Part shown: positions 36,970 to 44,599 of the stretch, piece after piece
Layout: each line of letters opens with the position of its first letter
How positions within the stretch are numbered: position 1 is the stretch's first letter
Assembly: GCA_024681875.1 (NCBI GenBank)
Contig: JAILAA010000008.1
Coordinates: 1 to 44,599 of the forward strand
Source: Prevotella sp.
Lineage (GTDB): Bacteria; Bacteroidota; Bacteroidia; Bacteroidales; Bacteroidaceae
Direction: 5' to 3'
Length of the DNA: 44,599 nt
Translations under genes and position numbers: made by a program
Notes under the pieces: generated by a model
The model's database searches: none
Told to the model about the DNA's origin: nothing
What the model saw: only the letters and a program-made list of their open reading frames with translations

Positions 36970-39900
36970 TTAGAATGAAACGTTCAGGGAGAATGAATAG
37001 GTAGTAGGCGAGGGATAGCGTCCGTTGTCAAGTCCGAAGACATTGGCGCTGGTGGTGCTGGCACCCACCTCGGGGTCGTAGCCGTCGTAGCCGGTGATAG
37101 TGAGCAGATTTTGGATGTTGCACGACAGGCGCAGTGTCTCCAGACCTAAGGGTTTCACCATCTTCTTGGGGAACGTGTATCCCAGTGAGATGTTCTTCAG
37201 GCGCACATAGCTGCCATCCTCAATATAGCGGTCGCTCCAGCGGTCGTTGTCGTTGGGGTCGTTGATGCTGGCTCGCGGCATGGATGTGCCGGGGTTGGTC
37301 ACGTAGACGTTGGTCACGTCGTCATACCAGTTATACACCAACTGTCCGTCGCCACGGTCCACGCCGGCGCTGTAGTCCTTGGTCGGGTCGATGGGTGCCA
37401 GGATGGCGCGGTTGTTGACGTCGGTGAGCTGGTTGGTCCACGATGAGTTCATGTGCGTGAGCTTCATCTTGTTGTAGTTGCCGATCTTTCCACCTACCGA
37501 TCCGTTGATGAAGATGTTCAGGTCGAAGTTCATGTAGGTGAAGGTGTTGTTCCATCCGAAGGTGAACTTAGGAAGCGGATTGCCAATGATGGTACGGTCG
37601 GCTTCGGTGATGACGCCGTCGCCGTTGAGGTCCTTGTACTTGATGTCGCCCACCCATACTGATGAGCCTTTCGAGAAGGCGCCGTTTGAGGGATAATTGG
37701 CCGGCTTGGGCGAGGTCTCCAGGTCTTTCAGATCCTTGTACACGCCGTCGGTGACATAGCCGTAGAAGTTGTAGAGTGCCTCACCCTCCTTCGTGTAGCT
37801 CACCACGTCGGTCCACTGTCCGTAGCCCGTAAGTGCCACCGAGGTGTTGCCGTCGCTCAGGCTGACGAGCTTGTTCTTGTTGAAGGATATCTGGAAGTCG
37901 CTGTCCCAAGTGAACTTGCCCTGCAGGGGGTGTGTGTTCAGGCTGATTTCCAGACCCGTGTTGCGGATATGTCCGTAGTTGCCCCATGGTGCCTTCAGCG
38001 ACGACGAGCCGTTGCCCTGTGTGCCCATGATGGAGGGCAGGTTGAGCATCATCAACATGTCTTTGGATTCTTTGATATACCAGTCAACCGTCAGATTCAC
38101 GCGGTTGTTGAAGAATCCTAAGTCCAGACCGACGTTCCACTGCTCCTGGCTCTCCCACTTGATGTCTTCGTTGGCTATCTGTGCCGGACGGTAGGTGACT
38201 CCCAGGTCTGACTCCATAGTGCTCAGAGGTACGCCCCACTTGTAGCCACCAATGTTGGCGTTACCTGTCTGGCCCCAGCCTACGCGTAATTTACCGTTGC
38301 TGATGACATCGGCCAGCGGCTCGAAGAATTTCTCGTTAGAGAAGCGCCAGCTGGCAGCCAGCGAATGGAAACCGGCCCAGCGGTTGTTGGGGCCGAAGTT
38401 CGACGAGCCGTCGTAGCGATAGGTATATGTGGCGTTGTAGCGGTTGTCAAAGTTGTAAGTCCAGCGGGTGAAGAACGAAGCCATGGCGCTGGAGCCGAAG
38501 CCGTCGCTGAAGGTCTGCGTGCCCTGACCTAAGTAGGGACTGTGTACCTCGTCAGAGGGCAGGTTGGTGTTCATCACCGTCACATAGTCGTACTTGCTCT
38601 CCCAGGCTTCCTGACCCACCATGCCGGTGACGTTGTGCTTGCCAAACGAATGGTTCCATGTCAGGTAGTTCTTGAATTGCAGGAACGTGCCGCTGTTCTT
38701 GTTCCACTGCGACGAGTTGGTGGTGCGTTTCCATGTGCCCAGGTTAATCATGGGCTCATAAGTCTCACCCTTGCTGGAGTTTACGTCGAAGCCCAGTTCG
38801 GTGTGCCATACTAATCCCTTGAGCAGCGTGACGTCGAAGAAGATATTGCCGTTCAGCTTCTGGCGGTTCAGCAGGATGTCGTCAGACATGGCCATGGCAA
38901 TGGGGTTGGGGTTGGTGTAGCCCTCCTGGCTCACCGACGAATATCCGCCATTGATGTTATAGATGGGGATAGAAGGGATGGTGGTCAGAGAGTAGGTAAT
39001 CAGACCCTCGTCAGAGTCAGCCAGCTTCAGGTCATCATTGCTGTTCGAGTAGGAGATATTGACACCCATCTTCAGCCATTTCTTCAGCTCAGCATCAATG
39101 TTGGCTCGGAAGGCCAGACGGTTGAACTCTGAGCCGATGATGGTGCCCTCCTGGTTCATGTACGAGCCGCTGACATAATATTGCACCTTGTCGGTGCCGC
39201 CCTGTGCACTCACCTGATGTGAGTGCTGCCATGCCGTCTGGAACACGGCGTCCTGCCAGTTGGTACCCTTGCCTAATAGCGTGGGGTCGGATAGGTAGGC
39301 GTTGGCCGTTGCTACTTCGCCTTGCTGGTACATGCTGTTGTAGAACTGTGCATACTCGCGCAGATTCATCATGTCTAATCGCTTGGTCTGGCGACTGGCA
39401 GCCACCATGCCGTTATACGAGAACTTTGCCTCGCCGGCCTTGCCGTGGCGGGTGGTGATGAGAACTACGCCGTTGGCGCCTTGTGCACCGTAGATGGCCG
39501 TTGCCGAAGCATCCTTCAGAATCTCCATTGACACGATGTCTGCGGGGTCGATGGTCGACAGCGGCGAGATGGTGCTCACCGATCCGTTACCTAAAGCGTC
39601 GCCCAGTCCGTAGGCTGCGCCCGACTCTCCGCGGTCATTTCCGCGCACGATGACTCCGTCGATGACATAGAGCGGCTCGGCGTTGGCATTGATGGTAGCT
39701 GTACCGCGCACGCGAATGCTCGAGGCCGATCCGGGAGCACCGCTGGTCTGCACGGCGCTCACGCCGGCGGCACGTCCCTGCAGCGACTGGTCGAGGCTGG
39801 TAATGATAGAGCCTTTCACGGCATCCTCGCCCAAGGAGACGGAGGCGCCCGAGATATCGCTCTTCTTCATCTGGCCGTAGCCTACTACCACCACTTCCTC

Positions 39901-40263
39901 GAGTGAGTTGTGATCTTCCTCGAGGGTGATGCTGTACTCGCTCTGTGAGCCGATCTTCACTTCTCTGGTGATGTAGCCGATGTAGCTGATGACCAGCGTC
40001 TGACCCTGCTGCACATTGAGCGTGAAGCGTCCGTCAAGGTCGGTAGCAGCACCGTTGCTGGTGCCTTTCACCTTGACGCTGGCGCCGATGATAGGGCCTG
40101 TGGCATCGCTCACAACACCCGTAATCCTCTTTGCCTGTTGCATTTCCGTGGGCAGTGGCGATTCGCCGCTACCGGGCACAGCAAGAGCCTGTGGCGCATA
40201 GCACATCGCGAAGCTCGCGCATACCACTACCACCTTGAATTCTTTACTGAAATTCAATTTCAT
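36970..40263 (-). CDS. SusC/RagA-family TonB-dependent outer-membrane transporter
   Basis: A 1097-residue importer for oligosaccharides, energised by TonB. After a signal peptide ending at about residue 29 comes a carboxypeptidase-regulatory-like domain (about 45-125: RITGVVSDATGPIIGASVKV, FTLNVQQGQTLVISYIGY), the TonB-box region LEEVVVVGYG, and the plug with DQSLQGRAAGVSAVQTSG and SIRVRGTATI. The phylum-typical DPADIVSMEILKDASATAIY and GAQGANGVVLITTRHGK follow, then a 22-strand barrel ending in the outer-membrane signature SFSLNVSF. It is the first gene of the operon with its own consensus promoter. No HTCS or ECF/anti-sigma regulator is adjacent, so control must come from elsewhere. Confidence 0.97.
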   Translation of the reverse strand: MKLNFSKEFKVVVVCASFAMCYAPQALAVPGSGESPLPTEMQQAKRITGVVSDATGPIIGASVKVKGTSNGAATDLDGRFTLNVQQGQTLVISYIGYITREVKIGSQSEYSITLEEDHNSLEEVVVVGYGQMKKSDISGASVSLGEDAVKGSIITSLDQSLQGRAAGVSAVQTSGAPGSASSIRVRGTATINANAEPLYVIDGVIVRGNDRGESGAAYGLGDALGNGSVSTISPLSTIDPADIVSMEILKDASATAIYGAQGANGVVLITTRHGKAGEAKFSYNGMVAASRQTKRLDMMNLREYAQFYNSMYQQGEVATANAYLSDPTLLGKGTNWQDAVFQTAWQHSHQVSAQGGTDKVQYYVSGSYMNQEGTIIGSEFNRLAFRANIDAELKKWLKMGVNISYSNSNDDLKLADSDEGLITYSLTTIPSIPIYNINGGYSSVSQEGYTNPNPIAMAMSDDILLNRQKLNGNIFFDVTLLKGLVWHTELGFDVNSSKGETYEPMINLGTWKRTTNSSQWNKNSGTFLQFKNYLTWNHSFGKHNVTGMVGQEAWESKYDYVTVMNTNLPSDEVHSPYLGQGTQTFSDGFGSSAMASFFTRWTYNFDNRYNATYTYRYDGSSNFGPNNRWAGFHSLAASWRFSNEKFFEPLADVISNGKLRVGWGQTGNANIGGYKWGVPLSTMESDLGVTYRPAQIANEDIKWESQEQWNVGLDLGFFNNRVNLTVDWYIKESKDMLMMLNLPSIMGTQGNGSSSLKAPWGNYGHIRNTGLEISLNTHPLQGKFTWDSDFQISFNKNKLVSLSDGNTSVALTGYGQWTDVVSYTKEGEALYNFYGYVTDGVYKDLKDLETSPKPANYPSNGAFSKGSSVWVGDIKYKDLNGDGVITEADRTIIGNPLPKFTFGWNNTFTYMNFDLNIFINGSVGGKIGNYNKMKLTHMNSSWTNQLTDVNNRAILAPIDPTKDYSAGVDRGDGQLVYNWYDDVTNVYVTNPGTSMPRASINDPNDNDRWSDRYIEDGSYVRLKNISLGYTFPKKMVKPLGLETLRLSCNIQNLLTITGYDGYDPEVGASTTSANVFGLDNGRYPSPTTYSFSLNVSF

Positions 40264-40321
40264 AAGGTTTTTTTAAGTTGGTTAATTATATAGTTAGTTG
40301 TATTTTTTCACAAAAACAATG

Positions 40322-40354
40322 CAAAGATAAACAAATTTCTGCTTTCTTCACAAA
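40322..40354 (-). promoter_or_regulatory. Promoter of the SusC operon
   Basis: Minus-strand TTTG (40354-40351), 21 bp, TATCTTTG (40329-40322), with a 5' UTR of about 50 nt. The 237-bp divergent spacer is very A/T-rich with several long T-runs and holds no gene. Confidence 0.65.
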
Positions 40355-40399
40355 TTTTTGTCGTTTTTTTTCAAAATTGTTGCTTTTTTGTCCGTTTCG

Positions 40400-40430
40400 T
40401 TTGTCGGTTTATTTATTTTTAGTATCTTTG
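40400..40430 (+). promoter_or_regulatory. Promoter of the DUF2264-GH53 unit
   Basis: TTTG 40400-40403, 19 bp, TATCTTTG 40423-40430; leader about 65 nt. It diverges from the SusC promoter 45 bp away, so one upstream regulator could act on both. Confidence 0.7.
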
Positions 40431-40500
40431 CCATCTGCATTCGCTGCCGCCAGCATCTACTAATGTCAATCATCGAATAAAAACCAAATAAACTGCTATC

Positions 40501-41778
40501 ATGAAAAGAATTATTACCATCACCTTCCTTTTCATCTCATTTTTTGTGCTTCCCGTCGCAGGAGCAAAGAAAAAGTCCGCTCTGAAACAGACCGATCGTG
40601 AATACTGGTGCGAGCAGGCCTATAAGATGGCGCAGCCCGTCTTGGAGAACATGGCCAAGGGCGAGCTGCAGAAGAATATGAAGACAGAGTTCTCGCCCTC
40701 GTTTGACAACCGCAACCGCAAGGTGGTATACATGGAGACCTTCGGTCGCCTGATGGCCGGTCTGGCCCCGTGGCTGGCCCTGCCCGACGACGACACGCCC
40801 GAGGGCCTGCAGCGCAAGCAGCTGCGCGAATGGGCGCTGGCCTCCTACAAGAACAGCGTCGACCCCGACTCGCCCGACTATCTCTGCTGGGGCGTCAGTG
40901 GTCAGAACCTGGTCGACGCGGCCTATATCGCCGAGTCGTTCATACGTGCCTACGACGCCCTGTGGGTGCCCCTCGACGACGTGACGAAGGAGCGCTACAT
41001 CAACGAGTTCAAGATGCTGCGCAAGTATGAGCCGCCCTACACCAACTGGTTCCTCTTCTCCTCTACCATCGAGAGCTTCATTGCCAAGGCCGCCGGCCTG
41101 AAGGAGTATGACGACTTCCGCGTGATGATGACCATCCGCAAGGTGGAGGAGTGGTATGTGGGCGACGGCTGGTATGCCGACGGCCCCGTCTTCGCCTTCG
41201 ACTACTACACCAGCTACGTGTTCCATGCCATGTATCTGGAGACACTGCAGAACATGATCGACGCCAAGCAGAATGGCACCCGCTTGGAGTACAGGAAATA
41301 TTACGACCGCGCCCTGAAGCGTGCGCAGAAGTTTGCCATCATTTTGGAGCGCTTCATCTCGCCCGAGGGCACCTTCCCCGTCTTTGGCCGCAGCAGCACC
41401 TACCGCATGGCCGCTCTGCAGCCCCTGGCCCTGATGGCGTGGTATCAGAAACTGCCCAAGGAACTGAGCAACGGACAGGTGCGTGCCGCGCTGACGGCCT
41501 CGATGCACCGCATGTATGACCAGCAGAACAATTACAACGACGGCGGCTTCCTCACCATCGGTTTCTGCGGCTCACAACCCGACATGGCCGACTGGTACAC
41601 GAACAACGGTTCGCTCTACATGACCAGTCTCTCGCTGATGCCGCTTGGCCTGCCTGCCGACCACGATTTCTGGACCTGCCCTGCTGAGCCGTGGACGCAA
41701 GTGAAAGCCTGGGGCGGACAGCCCTTCCCCAAGGACCACCGTTGGGCCGACGACATACAAACAAAAGACCGTTGGTAA
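40501..41778 (+). CDS. DUF2264 family exported protein, likely GH154-related glycoside hydrolase
   Basis: A 425-residue exported protein; the signal peptide ends near VAGA (about residue 22). The rest reads as an (alpha/alpha)6-barrel of the DUF2264 type: YMETFGRLMAGLAPWLALPD, YTNWFLFSSTIESFIAKA, EWYVGDGWYADGPVFAFDYY, GTFPVFGRSSTYRMAALQPL and NDGGFLTIGFCG. From memory this family overlaps CAZy GH154, which contains beta-glucuronidases active on arabinogalactan. The activity here is not proven, and YADG with nearby Asp/Glu are only candidate catalytic residues. It is co-transcribed with a GH53 gene five bases downstream and divergent from SusC. Confidence 0.8.
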   Translation: MKRIITITFLFISFFVLPVAGAKKKSALKQTDREYWCEQAYKMAQPVLENMAKGELQKNMKTEFSPSFDNRNRKVVYMETFGRLMAGLAPWLALPDDDTPEGLQRKQLREWALASYKNSVDPDSPDYLCWGVSGQNLVDAAYIAESFIRAYDALWVPLDDVTKERYINEFKMLRKYEPPYTNWFLFSSTIESFIAKAAGLKEYDDFRVMMTIRKVEEWYVGDGWYADGPVFAFDYYTSYVFHAMYLETLQNMIDAKQNGTRLEYRKYYDRALKRAQKFAIILERFISPEGTFPVFGRSSTYRMAALQPLALMAWYQKLPKELSNGQVRAALTASMHRMYDQQNNYNDGGFLTIGFCGSQPDMADWYTNNGSLYMTSLSLMPLGLPADHDFWTCPAEPWTQVKAWGGQPFPKDHRWADDIQTKDRW

Positions 41779-41783
41779 AGATT

Positions 41784-43034
41784 ATGAAACGAATCTGCAT
41801 CTCATTTATCATTTGCTGTTTATGGACTATCCCGTCAATAGCCCAGACGTTCTACATTTGCCAGGGCAGCGACACGAGCACTGCTGGTGAACTGAGTTTT
41901 GTGACAAGAGGACTGGAGGTGTCGGCTATTGATAGCATTACCATGACCCTGCCGGCCGGACAGCGCTTCGTGGGCGGCGATATCTCGCTGTTGACGAAAT
42001 ATGAGGAGAAGGGGGCCAACTATCTCGATGTCAACGGCCAGAAGATTCCCTCTGTGCTGGACTTCCTCAAGCAACAGGGCATGAACGCCATGCGGGTGCG
42101 CCTCTTCGTAGACCCTGCGAAGGCACCGGATGAAGCCATCCGCCAAGGTGTGGTACAAGACCTCGACTACGTTACTGACCTCGGCCGGCGCATCAAGGCG
42201 GCGGGCCTGCTGTTCATGCTCGACTTCCACTACAGCGACACTTGGGCCGATCCCGCCGCACAGTGGACACCTTCGGCATGGGCTACGCTCAGCGACACCC
42301 AGCTGCAGCAGAAAATCTATGAGTACACATGCGACGTGCTGCGCCACCTGAACGCTGCCGGAGCCTCGCCCGACCTCATCCAGACGGGCAACGAAATCAG
42401 CTTCGGAATGCTGTGGGGCACGAAGGCTTCCGTAGGCAGCAACGACACCAACCGCTGCTACATCAACAGCGCTCAGACCAACTGGCAGCGCTTCTTTGCC
42501 CTCTTGCGTCAGGCCACGAAGGCTTGTCGCGAGGTGTGCCCGCGCGCACAGATCATCATCCATAGCGAGCGCGTAACACAGCCCAACGTGCTTGGCGACT
42601 ATCTCACCCGCATGGCCAACGCCGGCATCGATTTCGACATCGTGGGCCTGAGCTTCTACCCCTACCACCACGGTAGCCTCGGCACCTTGGAGACTGCCCT
42701 GCAGCGTATTGCCACCAGCTGTCCTGCCAAGAAGGTGATGATCGTAGAGGCTGGATACTACCACAAATGGCAGCCCAGCAACGTCAACTATGATTACTCG
42801 GCCACCTATCCCATCACCCACGAGGGACAGCGACGCTATGCCGCCGACCTCGTTACGACACTTAGGAAATACCCGCAGGTGAACGGACTTTTCTGGTGGT
42901 TCATGGAGGCCAACGAGAAAGGCGTCGACTGGCAGCATCCCGTCACGCCCAGCGGCTGGTACAATGCCGGCCTCTTCGACAACGAGACGGGGTGCGCCCT
43001 GCCAGCCCTCTACGAACTGCAGAACTTCAAGTGA
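41784..43034 (+). CDS. GH53 endo-beta-1,4-galactanase, exported
   Basis: A 416-residue exported enzyme that cuts beta-1,4-galactan, a side chain of pectic rhamnogalacturonan I. ATG 41784, five bases after the previous stop, starts the signal peptide MKRICISFIICCLWTIPSIA; an in-frame ATG at 41691 lies inside the upstream gene. GH53 marks are MRVRLFVDP, MLDFHYSDTWADP, the acid/base Glu204 in TGNEISFGMLWG, LSFYPYHHG and the nucleophile Glu322 in IVEAGYY, ending with WFMEANEKG. No lipobox is present, so it is periplasmic or released. The hydrophobic core of its signal peptide is encoded by TCATTTA/TCATTTG heptamers. Confidence 0.94.
   Translation: MKRICISFIICCLWTIPSIAQTFYICQGSDTSTAGELSFVTRGLEVSAIDSITMTLPAGQRFVGGDISLLTKYEEKGANYLDVNGQKIPSVLDFLKQQGMNAMRVRLFVDPAKAPDEAIRQGVVQDLDYVTDLGRRIKAAGLLFMLDFHYSDTWADPAAQWTPSAWATLSDTQLQQKIYEYTCDVLRHLNAAGASPDLIQTGNEISFGMLWGTKASVGSNDTNRCYINSAQTNWQRFFALLRQATKACREVCPRAQIIIHSERVTQPNVLGDYLTRMANAGIDFDIVGLSFYPYHHGSLGTLETALQRIATSCPAKKVMIVEAGYYHKWQPSNVNYDYSATYPITHEGQRRYAADLVTTLRKYPQVNGLFWWFMEANEKGVDWQHPVTPSGWYNAGLFDNETGCALPALYELQNFK
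41802..41822 (+). repeat. TCATTTA/TCATTTG heptamers in the GH53 signal-peptide core
   Basis: TCATTTA, TCATTTG, CTGTTTA encode most of SFIICCLW. The same unit occurs in the signal peptides of the DUF6048 and DUF6452 genes. Confidence 0.65.
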
Positions 43035-43104
43035 GCATTTGCATCTTTTGAGTGTCATTTTTTTTAACACCCGGCAGCAAACAAAACAAAAGAAAACCAT
43101 TCGT

Positions 43105-43195
43105 AAAAGTAAAACAACTTGTTTTACTGAAAAAGGGGCTCCTTTTTTACAAAAAAACAGGCGACTTTTTTCGCAAAACAAGTTGTTTTACTTTT
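43105..43195. repeat. Second paired-palindrome element (opposite orientation), downstream of GH53
   Basis: Palindromes at 43109-43127 and 43173-43191 (one mismatch), start to start 64 bp, form a 23-bp inverted repeat with flanks AAAA and TTTT. The inner 45 bp, read on the minus strand, share blocks GCCTGT, TTTTT, GGAGC and CTTTTT with the inner part of the element at 21746-21840. It may also end the GH53 mRNA. Confidence 0.85.
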
Positions 43196-43239
43196 AGGGG
43201 TGCCAAAACGCCGATAAAACCAGGCCATTTGGAAGATTG

Positions 43240-43271
43240 TGCCGCCAGCCTGTGAAAATGTGGAGGCGGCA
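43240..43271 (+). other. Hairpin upstream of the HU-like gene
   Basis: TGCCGCC (43240-43246) pairs with GGCGGCA (43265-43271) around an 18-nt loop, 53 bp before the ATG. It could be a 5'-UTR structure of the HU-like gene. No consensus promoter is evident in 43196-43324. Confidence 0.45.
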
Positions 43272-43324
43272 AGTCAAAAATTTTTACAAATACCATCTCT
43301 ATCGGCACCAAACAGACAAGAATT

Positions 43325-43741
43325 ATGGCAATACACATCCGACTCATCAAGAACAACATCAAGAGCAGCAGCTCTTTTGGCAAGTATTTCGCAAAGACAG
43401 TGAGCCAGGGCGATGTGACTCTGGACGACATGATGCGCGAGGCGCTGCTGGCGCGCGGCTACAGTGAAAGTGCCGTGGTGGCCGTGGTGACCGACCTGAA
43501 GGAGGCGCTGAAGATGAAGCTGGCCGACGGCTACACCGTCATCCTGCCCGACATAGGGCGCTTCAGCCTGCGCGTGGAGAGCGAGGGCGTCGACGAGCCA
43601 AGGCAGTTCAACCTGCGCCAGCACATCAGGCGTATCGTTTGCGGCTTTCTCCCTGCCGGCCGACGCGCTGCTGATCGCAACATCCTCTACAACTTCGGCG
43701 ACGGCGTCAGTGCCGTCTGGGAGAAAGGCTTCAAACCCTAA
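43325..43741 (+). CDS. HU-like DNA-binding protein
   Basis: A 138-residue protein of the divergent HU/IHF-type family common in Bacteroidota. The HU fold reads FGKYFAKTVSQGDVTLDDMM, MREALLARGYSESAVVAVVT, DLKEALKMKLADGYTVILPD and IGRFSLRVESEG. The family's DNA-clasping beta arm is present only in reduced form. An extra basic C-terminal part (LRQHIRRIVCGFLPAGRRAA) follows. These proteins probably shape the chromosome or regulate surface-polysaccharide genes; a specific role is not visible. It stands alone between the palindromic element and the efflux gene. Confidence 0.85.
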   Translation: MAIHIRLIKNNIKSSSSFGKYFAKTVSQGDVTLDDMMREALLARGYSESAVVAVVTDLKEALKMKLADGYTVILPDIGRFSLRVESEGVDEPRQFNLRQHIRRIVCGFLPAGRRAADRNILYNFGDGVSAVWEKGFKP

Positions 43742-43838
43742 AAGGAAGCAATTTCACCCCTGTTTTTTCCTGTTTCACCCACTTTCTTCTTCTATATCGC
43801 GCGAAAAGATGGTAACTTCGTTGCCAAAATTCGTCGAA

Positions 43839-44599
43839 ATGAAGAAGAAAGTATTCTATTTGTTGGCAATTTCACTATTGACGGTGGTATGCCGACCGCT
43901 TAGTAGTGGAGAAGAAAAACAGCAGGAAGAGAATGATGCAGGCTTGGAGACGATGACGGTTGACAAGCAGGATATTACTTTGCAGCAGTCGTACCCTGCA
44001 CAGATTGAGGGACGGCAGAGTGTGAAGATTATCCCTCGCGTGGAGGGTTATCTGCGTCAGATTTGCGTAAAGGAAGGACAGCGCGTGAAGAAAGGTCAGG
44101 TGCTGTTTGTCATCGATCAAGCCACGTATCAGGCCGAAGTAAAGGCTGCTGAGGCGAATGTGGCAGTGGCGAAGGCTGGCGTGGAGACGGCACAGCTGAA
44201 CTATGATAGTCGGCAGACGCTGCACCAGAAGAACGTTGTGTCCGACTACGACCTGCGCACGGCATCCACCAACCTACAGATGGCGCAGGCACAGGCGCAG
44301 CAGGCGCAGGCACAGTTGCAGTCGGCACGTACCAACCTGTCGTACACCGTACTCCGCAGCCCTTCCGACGGTGTGGTGGGAAGCCTACCATTCCGCATTG
44401 GTGACTTCGTAGGCCCCTCGACACAAAGCGGTTTGACAACGGTGGCCGATGCCTATGAGATGTATGTCTATTTCTCGCTGACCGAACGCGACGTGATGAG
44501 TCGTATTGCCGAGCATGGGTCGCTCGATAAAGCCGTCGCAGCCTTTCCGCCTGTTATTTTGCTCACAGCCAACGGCGATACCTGCACCGTGAAGGGGCG
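43839..44599 (+). CDS. RND efflux system membrane-fusion protein, AcrA/MexA type (3' truncated by window edge)
   Basis: The frame opens at ATG 43839 and is still open at the end of the window (253 codons seen of about 380). The N-terminus is a signal sequence with a Cys at about residue 18 (SLLTVVCRPLS), possibly a weak lipobox. The sequence then follows the membrane-fusion fold. The first lipoyl half is QIEGRQSVKIIPRVEGYLRQ, ICVKEGQRVKKGQVLFVIDQ. The Gln/Ala-rich coiled-coil hairpin is about 85-155 (LQMAQAQAQQAQAQLQSART). The second lipoyl half contains VLRSPSDGVVGSLPFRIGDF, and the start of the beta-barrel domain follows. The inner-membrane pump and outer-membrane channel genes should follow beyond the window. 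A TAACTTCG (43813-43820) is a possible imperfect -7 box. Confidence 0.92.
   Translation, partial: MKKKVFYLLAISLLTVVCRPLSSGEEKQQEENDAGLETMTVDKQDITLQQSYPAQIEGRQSVKIIPRVEGYLRQICVKEGQRVKKGQVLFVIDQATYQAEVKAAEANVAVAKAGVETAQLNYDSRQTLHQKNVVSDYDLRTASTNLQMAQAQAQQAQAQLQSARTNLSYTVLRSPSDGVVGSLPFRIGDFVGPSTQSGLTTVADAYEMYVYFSLTERDVMSRIAEHGSLDKAVAAFPPVILLTANGDTCTVKG

Noticed and set aside
41691..41783. 31-residue N-terminal extension of GH53
   Set aside because: Lies within the upstream gene and would hide the clear signal peptide that begins at 41784.
41835..43181. 448-codon open frame on the minus strand opposite GH53, and similar long frames opposite DUF2264 (40537-41508) and fkp (11408-12244)
   Set aside because: They are mirror frames caused by G/C-rich third positions of the real genes; no protein-like motifs, no promoter, and the sense genes have clear catalytic motifs.

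Overview
The window is a stretch of a Bacteroidota chromosome, most likely Bacteroidales and probably Prevotellaceae. The grounds are a SusC/SusD glycan-uptake operon, the Bacteroidota promoter pattern (TTTG, about 19-21 bp, TAnnTTTG) in front of many genes, families largely confined to the phylum (DUF4290, DUF4199, DUF6048/DUF6452, bifunctional Fkp), and a MurA with the Asp form of its active-site loop. GC content is high for the phylum and most genes are ordinary chromosomal genes; no phage, transposase or CRISPR array is visible.

Layout. 1-850: 3' end of PEP carboxykinase with a duplicated tail and terminator. 970-1260: relics of a nucleotidyltransferase gene and of a frameshifted neighbour. 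1616-3013: GH29 fucosidase. 3216-6335: a small exported protein preceded by LytTR-like direct repeats, then a LytS/LytTR two-component pair and an iron-complex-type ABC ATPase. 6316-6466 minus: candidate small RNA. 11027 down to 6551, minus strand: DUF4199, GT2 glycosyltransferase, DUF6452 lipoprotein, DUF6048 protein, ApbE and a Crp/Fnr regulator, probably one operon. 11168-11433: SRP RNA and tRNA-Thr(UGU). 14302 down to 11465: Fkp. 16656 down to 14520: MutY, ECF sigma factor and putative anti-sigma factor. 16923-21743: tsaB, DUF4290, murA, rimM, a DMT permease and mtnN; then dxr and rseP. rseP converges with a short ComEC. 25924-29418 encodes a histidine-phosphatase/GH92 mannosidase fusion. 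40263 down to 29586 is a polysaccharide-utilisation operon (SusC, SusD, SGBP, TIG-repeat protein, GH5). It is divergent from a DUF2264/GH154-like gene and a GH53 galactanase (40501-43034). An HU-like protein and the start of an RND membrane-fusion protein end the window.

The most striking feature is not a gene but the density and variety of short degenerate repeats. (a) Heptanucleotide tandem repeats (CTCACCT, TCATTTA, AAATGAT, TCTCAAA types) sit at gene junctions and inside reading frames, including the essential murA. TCATTT-type units encode the hydrophobic core of three signal peptides. (b) A perfect 34-bp inverted repeat forms a 99-bp in-frame insertion in fkp. (c) Decamer repeats and a 16-bp duplication lie inside the GH92 fusion. 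(d) Two intergenic arrays each hold four 21-bp TATATA/palindrome units. (e) Two homologous elements of about 90 bp, in opposite orientation, each carry a pair of 19-bp palindromes (GTAAAACAA-N-TTGTTTTAC) exactly 64 bp apart. Together these look like several families of small dispersed repeats that have colonised both spacers and tolerant loops of proteins.

Limits: all calls rest on reading the sequence and on memory of protein families. No database search, folding program or alignment was run.
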